Shown one piece after another: positions 56,333 through 64,000 of a stretch of 64,000 bases of DNA. The notes beneath the pieces were generated by a model, which saw nothing but the letters and a program-made list of their open reading frames with translations, was not told the DNA's origin and did not search any database. The translations under genes and the position numbers were made by a program. Position 1 is the stretch's first letter; the number at the start of each line of letters is the position of its first letter. Source of the stretch: Montifringilla adamsi (lineage: Eukaryota > Chordata > Aves > Passeriformes > Passeridae); NCBI GenBank assembly GCA_017590115.1, contig JAGGNK010011003.1, positions 3,859,899 through 3,923,898 of the forward strand. The letters are read 5' to 3'.

Positions 56333-56619
56333 TGTCGCCCTGATTTTTTAAGTTTTTCTAAGCCTTCTGAAGCTTACATTTTTGTAATGAACTTTCTCAC
56401 ACACTTTATGTAAATAACTTGTTGTTTTGCATTCTTTTATGGAAGAAATTTGATGGAATGTTGGCTTCTCCAGGGTCATTGGAGAGGTGGCACTGTCACC
56501 TTCCAATCCACTGTCACTTTTGGAAATCTATAAATGTTGGAGTCAGAAATTAAAAACACCTTTTTCACCTCGAGAAAGCAGCGTGTCCATGTCGTGTTAT
56601 TTCACATCCTATAGAAACA
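56333..56619 (+). mobile_element. Solo LTR of an endogenous retrovirus, family B (plus strand)
   Basis: A 287-bp element from TGTCGCCCTG to ...ATAGAAACA. It shares with the 25133-25414 element, in opposite orientation, 'TAAGCCTTCTGA', 'TTGTAATGAAC', 'TTTATGTAAATAA', 'TCATTGGAGAGGTGGCACTG', 'CAATCCACTGTCACTTTTGG', CTATAAATGTTGGAGTCAG (TATA-like) and AAATTAAAAAC (possible polyadenylation region). Flanks GCCTT (56328-56332) and ACCTT (56620-56624) match at four of five bases, consistent with a short target-site duplication. No internal genes are attached. Confidence 0.84.
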
Positions 56620-59600
56620 ACCTTTTCTTTTTGCTGGTTTTGAGGTTGAAACAGCTCAGAGTTTCAGAGTGAATTAAACCTTGGGGGTGGGTGGGGTCAT
56701 CAATCACACTTGGAGGGAAATCAGACTTGGAGGGAAATGCAGCGTTCCCAGTGATTCCCTGAGCCTGGAGAGGGAAATTCACTGTCTCATCTGGCACCTG
56801 GACTTCTCTGCCTGAGCTGGGAGAGGCAGGAGGGAAAGGGGCTGGCTGGGAATGCATCCCAGAGAAAGGATGGGAAATGTCAGCTTGATGCCCATCAGCA
56901 GGATAACCTCACTGTCACTTTAACATGACAAGGTCATCAGCAGCAGGCTGAGGCAGGAAGAAAAATGGGCCATTAAAGGCAGGAACTGGAAGAGAAACAT
57001 GAGGCTGCCTTGGAGGTGCTCAAGTGCCTTTTTTGGGGGGGAAAGGTGGGGATATTCCAGGCTCCTTCATGAGGATGAGCTTTTCCAAAAGGAAAAGAAG
57101 ATGGTGATCTGTGCAGCCACCACAGGAGCCTCTCCCAGGGGCCTTGAAGGGAACTTTACATCACTTAACTCTCATTTTATTTAGCAAATAAACTAAAAGC
57201 TGCAGATTGAAGAGCCTGGGCTCTGAGCAGGAGGGGAATTCCCTGTGCTGGGGTGTTTCTTTTCCATGCTAAGCACAAGGAACTGCTTTGCTGTTGTGTG
57301 TGCCCCTCTCTGCCCCTTGTCCTGAAGCTGCTCAGGGATGGAGAGAGGATTTACTCTGAGGTGGAGAGTGAACTTGGAGAGCAGCTCCCTGCAGCACCAC
57401 TCTGTGCAGGCAAAGAGAACAAGAGAGGGACAGAGCAGCATTTTGCCTCCCTTTATTCAGAAGTGATATTGAGCAAATGATGCTCTCTAGAAAGAGAAGT
57501 TAATGGGGAATTATCCCATGGCCCAGCATCAGACACCAACACAATCAGCTTTTTATTGGGAAGGCACACAGAGCTGTTTTATCTGAATTGATAGGGCTGC
57601 CAGGTGAGCTCCCTTTTAAGAGCTGTAGAAACAATCTCAGACAGGACTGGATAATATTATGCTTGGAATGATAATATTGTGTTTGGAAAAGGTCAATATT
57701 TTATTTAATCAGGCAGACAGAGAGTGGGTGGCAGTTTCAAGGCATTTTCTTGAGACTGGAATTCAGGGAGTCCAAATGGAAATAAGGTTTTGCTTTTTTC
57801 CCCTTGGGTTTTGGGTGACTGGAACCCCCTGATTAGAAGTGAAGGATGTGCTGAGAGCTCCTGGGATGAGGGAATGTGGAGATTTTAGCTCATTATGATC
57901 CCTTACACTGCAGATGCCACGGGCACTTCTTCCACCCCTCTCCATCCCTGAGAGATGAGGTGGGAGACATCAACCTCAGAAACTCAAACCTGCTGCTTTC
58001 CTCTTCCAAAACAGCACCAGGGAGGCACTAAACATGGATTAATCTTCTTCAGCTGTCCCGAGGGGCACCTCAACAGCTCCTCTGTGTCTCCCACTGTCCT
58101 GGAGATAAATCAACTCTGGTCCTGGAATCTCTGCACAAGGTTTTCCTGAAGTGTGCCAAAATGGCCAAGGGATTATTTTTTTAAAAAATCCATTATTATC
58201 CTTTGTAGCTCCAGTTATTTGCTGTGGGAGTTAAACTGGGTTCTACATTTGGAGCTTCTTCAGAACAGCACCAGAATTTTAAAAAAAAAAAAAAAATCCT
58301 TTTTTAAAATTTTCATTAAAGGTTTTGAAGAGCACACACAGCCTGTATTGTTACCCAACACTCCAAGTCAGTTCTGAGGGAAATCTTGGGAGATCCAGCC
58401 CGGAGCATTGATTACAAGGAGTTTTTAATCTCGTGCCAAGAGGAACATTGAGGTTATAAGATGGCTCCACAACCATCTTGCCAAATAGCACAAATGTTTA
58501 CATCTTCCAAACTACCACCAATAGATCATAGACAAAGAAATGTCCATAATGTACCCAGCTGCTGGAAACAAAATGTATTTAAGCCACTGAAGAGGGTTTA
58601 ATGAAGTAAAGCATTTTTGTAACTGCCAGCTCAAAGTAAATAATCACTGATGTGAGCAGAGTTAAGAGATCCTGACTGGCCAAATAATCTCAATGTGCCA
58701 TCGAGGAAGCTGCTGCTTTGTGGGAATAACATAACAGCACTTGAACATTCTCATAAACTTGGGTCTTGTCTTCCTCAACACTCTGCACCTCCTGGGACTG
58801 GGGAAGTGCAAAGAGAACTTTCCAGCACGTGCAGAATCTACTGCGTGGTCAAAGTACAAAAGGTTTCATTCACTCTGAAAGTCTGAGCTGTTTAAACCTC
58901 AAAATAACCAAAAATAAAAGGTGAAATACCTGCTTTGAGTGATGCATAAATGTAGGAAATAGATTTGTAGGGAATTATCAGAATTTAACAAAAAGCTCAC
59001 ACAGTATACATCTGTATGCAAACTCTGAGAGAAAAAATACTGCCTTAGAAATGCTACAGAATAAGACAGACATTATTAAGAGAGAAATGAAACTAAAAAA
59101 GTTTCAACAAATAGACTTACAAATAAGAGTAGACACTTTAAAGAAATAGAGCCATGAAAGATCCATTGTAGTTTCTCTACATCAGAACTACATCTCTAAA
59201 TCAGGAAAAAACCTAATCTGACACATAAAAAGCACCTGACTCAAACTAATTCAGACAATTCTTTTGGGGTTTTTTTGGGGAAAAATTTACTCCATAACTC
59301 TGCACTTCAATACTTTGGGGTTTTCACATTCCTGGAAGCCTTGCAGGGTGGATGAGCTCAGCCAGGGGCTTTCCCCACCCAGCACACACCTCCACTGCTG
59401 TGATTTATCCAGGCACTGCCCTGGACGTTGTCCTGCAGGTATGGGAATATTTCTGCAGGAGAAAAGGAACATTCCCATCCCTTTTTCCCTCTGTCCAGAC
59501 AATCTGTGTAACTTCCACGCTGTTTTCCACCTTTGAGGGTGCACAATGACCTGAGCAGGTGAGCACAAACCATCAGAACAGCCAAAGGAGGAACAATCCA

Positions 59601-60392
59601 GCCTCACTCTTGGCTTTCACTTGTGCACATGTGAAGAAAAAAAGCTGATATTCTGTATATTCTGTAGAGGGAGACCTGGCCCTGCAGATTTTCTGTCCTA
59701 AATCACTTAAAAAGAACACACCAAGCAGCATTTGCAACATTATCTCACGAGCCACAACAGCAGAATTCAGGTTCCAGGGTCAGAGTTCCTTGCACTTATT
59801 TCTCACAGGTTTCCTGCAGTCTGCTTGAATATGAATTCGACTGCTTTGCTTTTTTTCCTGCAGAATATAAAACCCCTTTTCCTTGCACCACATAATTGTG
59901 TTCCATGGCAGAAGTGGCATCCATCATTGCCCCGCTGTCCCCTGCCTAAAAGATAAAACATCCACAGGGTAATAAATGTCAAACTATGATTATTGATGCT
60001 TTCAATTAAATTGATTATCTATTTGAGGTGCAGAGCAGGGTGATTTATTGCTGTCTCTTTACGTTGCACTTGGCACAACGGCAAGGTGGGTGAGCCTTTT
60101 GGATTGTTTCCATGGATTTTCTATTAAATCTGATTTTCCAGAGGTGGCTCACGACCACTCCAGTGCTGGGTGAGCTGAAATGCCACCAAATCCAGGTGGG
60201 AACATCCTGGGTTTTGTTATCTCCTGCAGCTTGGGAAGCAAGAGGGGGAAACAGGAAATGCAAACTTTGAAGGGTGGAAGGAGAGGAGATGCCCTTGATT
60301 TACATCCCTCATTCCCAAACTTGCATTTCCAGACTGCATCAGACAAAACCTGTGCATAATCTGGAGCTCTGCTGAGCACTCCCCACCCAGCA
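56620..60392. other. Long single-copy stretch, no gene seen
   Basis: No exon or transposon is recognised. An A16 run lies at about 58282-58297. 58420-58680 is repeat-free with GTTTAATGAAGTAAAGC and AGTAAATAATCACTGATG motifs and may be conserved. 58900-59240 is AT-rich and A-biased. Confidence 0.45.
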
Positions 60393-60414
60393 GAGATGAG
60401 ATGAGATGAGATGA
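60393..60414. repeat. (GAGAT)n short microsatellite
   Basis: Four to five near-perfect GAGAT units. Confidence 0.85.
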
Positions 60415-60813
60415 CCTTCGGCTCGTCACTGCATTGTGTTTTTATTAGTTTCAGATAACAGGAGCTATAAAATTCAAAGCCATTTGCTCCCCAGTGATAA
60501 TCAGCAGCTGCTTCACAAACAAGGCTCTTTTTGTGGTGCCACGGGGTGACCTTTATCTGCTCATTCCCTTAGAGAAATGCCTTTTGTGGCTGGACAAGCC
60601 AGGAGCACCTTCCACTGGTTCTCCAGAGCACAGCACACTCTGGCTCAGTCTGCTCCAAACCCAAAATTTGGCTCAAACCCAGGCACAGCCTCAGCAAGCA
60701 ATGCTTGTTTTGGGAAGTGCCAGAAATTAGCACGAGAAAATGATAATTCTCTTAATGTGCTGCTCTGCCAGCAGGTAGATTTAGAGAATCTAAACCTAAG
60801 TTAAAAACTCATG
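60415..60813. other. Unique sequence before the purine tract
   Basis: No gene is seen. Confidence 0.45.
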
Positions 60814-61142
60814 AAAGGGAAGAGGAGAAGAGAAGAGAAGAGAAGAGAAGAGAAGAGAAGAGAGAAAAGGAAAGAAGAAAAGAAAAAGGAAAGGAAAGGA
60901 AAGGAAAGGAAAGGAAAGGAAAGGAAAGGAAAGGAAAGGGGAGAAGAAAAGAAGAAGAAAAAAGAAGAAAAGGAGAAAAGAAAAGAAAAAGAAAAGAAAA
61001 AAGAAATAAAAGAAAAGAAAGAAAAGAAAAGAAAAGAAAAGAAAAGAAAAAAGAAATAAAAGAAAAGAAAGAAAAGAAAAGAAAAGAAAAGAAAAGAAAA
61101 GAAAAGAAAAGAAAAGAAGAGAAAAGAAAAAAGAGAAGAGAA
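60814..61142. repeat. ~330-bp purine tract: (AGAAG)n, (GGAAA)n, (GAAAA)n
   Basis: Three successive pentanucleotide families: AGAAG (about 60826-60861), GGAAA (about 60888-60940) and GAAAA (about 60965-61140). Only isolated T bases, as in AAATAAAAG, interrupt the purine strand. The Lys/Glu/Arg frame on plus and the Phe/Leu/Ser frame on minus are consequences of the repeat. Confidence 0.96.
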
Positions 61143-61764
61143 TCAGTGGGGAAATGAAAATCAGCACTGATAATCCACTGCCTTTGAATTTGGGGCACTC
61201 CAATTGTCCCCATTATTGCCCACATCTGACATTTCCAAGTCCTGGGGAAGTTCTGTGGTAGAAAACCTTGTGGTTGAACTTCCCAGGCAATGCCTGACCA
61301 AGTTTCCCAGCATTTCTTATCAGGAGCACCAGGACAAAAGCCCAGCTGAGACACAAAACAGGAAGATGATTCTGCCTGGGACACCTTGGGAAATAAGTGA
61401 ATGCAAGAGATAAACAGTGAACATGGAAAAAGAGGGTTTCCATCCCAATTTTACAGACCAGACAGAGATGAGAAATTAAGTGAGGCGCCCAAATCACCCA
61501 GGCTCTGGCATTTAGAAATTGACTTTCAAGCTCCTTAGGCCTAATCTTAACCACAAGGCTGTCAGTCCTGCTCAGATGCAAACACCTTTGACCCTGCTGA
61601 GCTCAGAATTACACTCACATCCACTCAGACTTTGAAGTCTGGCTTATCTCCCAGCAGTGTAACTGTCCCCTCCACAGAACAGGCTAAAAACAAACAATCA
61701 AGGGAGGGGAAAAAAGCACAACAAAACTCCTGCAGCTCTGGCCAGGATTCACTATTTTACATTT
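61143..61764. other. Unique sequence
   Basis: No gene is seen. A 122-codon minus frame has no recognisable domain. Confidence 0.45.
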
Positions 61765-61860
61765 TATAAAATTATAGAAATCCCTGAGCTGGGATGGACC
61801 CAGAGGGACAAGTGGAATCCAGCTCCTGGCCCTGCTTTTGGTGTTTCCCACCTCCAGCCC
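61765..61860 (-). mobile_element. Diverged CR1 3' fragment (antisense)
   Basis: 'AAATTATAGAAATCCCTGAG' and 'CTGGGATGGACCCAGAGGGA' resemble the complement of a CR1 terminus of the type at 50766. The family-A LTR inserted about 30 bp downstream. Confidence 0.6.
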
Positions 61861-61887
61861 CATTTCTGAATGTGGGAGGAACCTGGG

Positions 61888-62263
61888 TGTAGCTATGACA
61901 TTTTATGAAAAATCCTCTGTTAGGATTTTTCCCCTCCTGAGGAGCTGAGGGCCTCAGGAAAGAAAAGTAAACAATAACTATTTCTTGTTGTGGAATGCAA
62001 CAGGTGCATCTGTGATTGGCACATGTTGGTTGTTTCTAATTAAGAGCCAATCACAGATGCAGCTACATTGGATTCTGAGAGTCATAAGATTTTGTTATGT
62101 ATGTTATTCTATCTTTGTTTTTTGTGGCCTTCTGATAATATTATTTTTTTTAGTATAGTTTTAATGTAGTATTTTAGTATAATATATAATATAAGATAAT
62201 AAATCAGCCTTCTGAAATGGAGTCAAGCCTCGTGTCTCCACACATGGAGTGTTCACCTCAACA
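61888..62263 (+). mobile_element. Solo LTR of an endogenous retrovirus, family A, with perfect target-site duplication
   Basis: A 376-bp element from TGTAGCTATGACATTTTATG to ...CACCTCAACA, with TG...CA ends. It is flanked by identical CCTGGG hexamers (61882-61887 and 62264-62269). Internal blocks match the 32.2-kb and 36.6-kb copies: AAAAATCCTC, 'AAACAATAACTATTTCTTG', an AT-rich TAGTATAGTTTTAATGTAGT region and 'AATAAATCAGCCTTCTGA', then ATGGAGTC. It also contains a near-palindromic pair, ATCTGTGATTGGC (62009) and GCCAATCACAGAT (62047). A 6-bp duplication is typical of class II (ERVK-like) integration. Confidence 0.93.
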
Positions 62264-62802
62264 CCTGGGAAACACTGAAATGTGCCCAAGTTCAGAGAGA
62301 AACCCCAGCAAGAGTCCAGCAGCCCAGAGCAAGAGTGGTAAGGGCAGGTATAAAGCAATATTTACCCTATTTACAACATTTATCAAACCCTCTTTGATAG
62401 GCTTGGCTGCACTTGGGGCTGCAGAGTGGAACAGGCTGGGCTCAAACCTGGCCAAGCAGTGAGGAGTTTTAAAATCAAATCTCCACCAGCTTGGGGCCAT
62501 CAGAACATCATTTTGGGGGAAAAAAAAAGTGACAAAACTCCTGCAAGCCCTTCCTTTTTTTATTAAATGTCCTCCTGGGGAGTGGCAGAGCCTGGCTGAG
62601 CAGGTGAGGACAGTGCTCCTCACACCTGCACTGCCTCCAAAGGAGCTGGGACATCCCTGCTGCTGGAACATGGGGATCCCCACAAAAGTGACACCTCAGA
62701 GCTGCTTTATTAAACTGGGAATCTCCCTGAGGAAAAAAAGACCACAAGCAACAGGGAATTAGGACAAATTCTTTTTTAAATGACAGATCAAAGGCAATTT
62801 GC
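62264..62802. other. Unique sequence after the LTR
   Basis: No gene is seen. Frames of 77-141 codons here have no recognisable domain. Confidence 0.45.
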
Positions 62803-62851
62803 TCTGGACATCAGAATACTTTTCTTTTTTTTTTCTGGACATCAGAATACT
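62803..62851. repeat. Short tandem duplication with T-runs
   Basis: TCTGGACATCAGAATACTTTT occurs twice, separated by a T-run, so the unit is about 30 bp. Confidence 0.85.
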
Positions 62852-63018
62852 TTTTTTCATTAAAAAGCCATTTTTATTTCCTATGTGCTGTACAATTTCT
62901 GTGGCCAGCCACTAGCCCTGCAGCAGAGGTTAGAAAATGGCACATCTGGTTTCCAAAGGATCCCTGCATGGCCACCCACAGCTGTAATTATGGCAACCAT
63001 TTGGGGAGAACCTGAAAG
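62852..63018. other. Unique spacer
   Basis: No gene is seen. Confidence 0.45.
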
Positions 63019-63099
63019 TATATATAAATATAAATATAAAAATAAAAATAAAAATTACCAAAAAATCATGCCAAAAAAAAAAATATATATATATATTCA
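63019..63099. repeat. (TATAAA)n, A-run and (AT)n microsatellites
   Basis: TATAAATATAAATATAAA and AAATAAAAATAAAA, followed by an A-run and (AT)9 at about 63079-63097. Confidence 0.88.
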
Positions 63100-64000
63100 G
63101 GAGATGCCATAGGATGGAAGGCACTGACTTCCCTCTTCCCTCCCTTGCCCACATCCCAGCTGCAGGAAACAAATTCCAAGTGACCCTCTGTGGTGAGCAG
63201 CTGCCAGAATGTGCCCGTTGTGGAGGGAGCAGCAGCTCCAGGTGGAGGTGTTTGCTTATGGAAAGTGCCTGGCCAGCTTCCAGCCCCCCAGATGCCCAGG
63301 AGAAGCTCAGGGATGCAGGAGGAACTCGGTGTTCAGGCTCCTGCCACGGGCTGTGTCCCTGTGTGCGTCCCCACGTCGCCCTCAGCTCCCACCTGGAGCC
63401 TGAGCATGACACAGAAAAGGAGCAAGTGACTCAAGGCAGCTTGGGTTTGGTTTCAGTGGCTTGAGAAGGAAGCAAATTCCTTCATCCTGAACAACTCCTG
63501 AGCCACGAGTGGCCCTCCCTTCAGCACAAACTCCATCATGGCCCTGAGCTCGGCCCGCTCCTCGTTCCTTGGACAGCAGCACAATGATCAAAAATAAAAT
63601 TAAAAAAAAAGAAAAAAGGGAAAAATATTTTTTGCTGCTCCCCATCCGATTTTTTGCACAAAACTCTTTTTCAAAATGCACAGGGCAGAGTTCTGCCCCG
63701 GAACAGGCAAAGAAAAGGGAAACTGAACTGGAGGCAGATGTGGTCACTTACTCACTCATGATGGCTCACAGATCATCCCACCCAGCCCCAACAAAAACTT
63801 CCTAAACCATCCCCAGAGTTTGAATCACTCTCTCCCTTCCTTTTCTTCCTGTACTAGAGACTCAAAAGTGCCTCCCCACAGGAAACTCACTCCTGGAATC
63901 ACTGGCAGGCTGGAGCTCCCTGCCCTGGCAGTAGCACCCTGACAGGCAGGTCTCAAAAAGGAAACGCATATTTGGCTTTCCAGCCTGTAACAGTCAAACC
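63100..64000. other. Unique sequence to the window end
   Basis: No gene is recognised. An A-rich low-complexity patch lies at 63588-63632. Confidence 0.45.

Noticed and set aside
25133..56619. Family-B LTRs as ends of one provirus
   Set aside because: They are 31 kb apart in inverted orientation, with unrelated single-copy DNA between.
60796..61384. Phe/Leu/Ser-rich 135- and 191-codon minus frames and a Lys/Glu-rich plus frame
   Set aside because: Direct translation of the purine/pyrimidine tract.

Overview
This is vertebrate nuclear DNA, almost certainly avian. At least 17 pieces are recognisable as 3' ends of CR1 retrotransposons, the dominant bird LINE: an antisense piece starts near 'CAGAATGGTTTGGGTTGGAA' and a sense piece ends near 'CCCAAACCATTCT'. 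There are also five compact solo LTRs of two endogenous-retrovirus families. A passerine is my best guess from the number of LTRs and minisatellites, but that is inference. There are no bacterial-style operons, ribosome-binding sites or CRISPR arrays. I find no convincing protein-coding exon, tRNA, rRNA or other structured RNA gene anywhere in the 64 kb. Reading frames are mostly short, and nearly all the long ones lie in tandem repeats with few stop codons.

Layout. 0-5 kb: a 150-bp tandem repeat abutting a long CR1 3' end, then a 20-bp minisatellite (3.41-4.06 kb) and a second sense CR1. 5-15 kb: mostly single-copy DNA with antisense CR1 pieces at 8.3, 9.8, 12.9 and 14.3 kb. 15.6-17.4 kb: a T24-G13-T-G13 tract, a poly-A run and a 1.1-kb G-run minisatellite. 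17.4-25 kb: single-copy DNA, four CR1 pieces and one unexplained 301-codon frame (21.9-22.8 kb). 25.1 kb: a minus-strand solo LTR (family B). 25.4-32.2 kb: single-copy, AT-motif-rich DNA that looks like a cluster of conserved non-coding elements, interrupted by a 52/41-bp minisatellite (28.5-28.9 kb). 32.2-37 kb: two solo LTRs of family A, one minus and one plus, and pyrimidine and TTTCTA microsatellites. 39.6-43 kb: 21-bp and 35-bp minisatellites, then another stretch resembling conserved non-coding DNA. 47.2-47.8 kb: a duplicated 321-bp compound repeat. 52.4-53.4 kb: three tandem copies of a ~345-bp satellite-like unit. 56.3 kb: a plus-strand solo LTR of family B. 60.8-61.1 kb: a 330-bp purine tract. 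61.9 kb: a third family-A solo LTR with a perfect 6-bp target-site duplication.

Overall this reads as an intergenic or intronic gene-desert segment, probably with distal regulatory elements of a developmental gene I cannot name. The most interesting material is the tandem arrays, the matched LTR insertions and the putative regulatory DNA around them. I see no evidence for a new multi-gene system.
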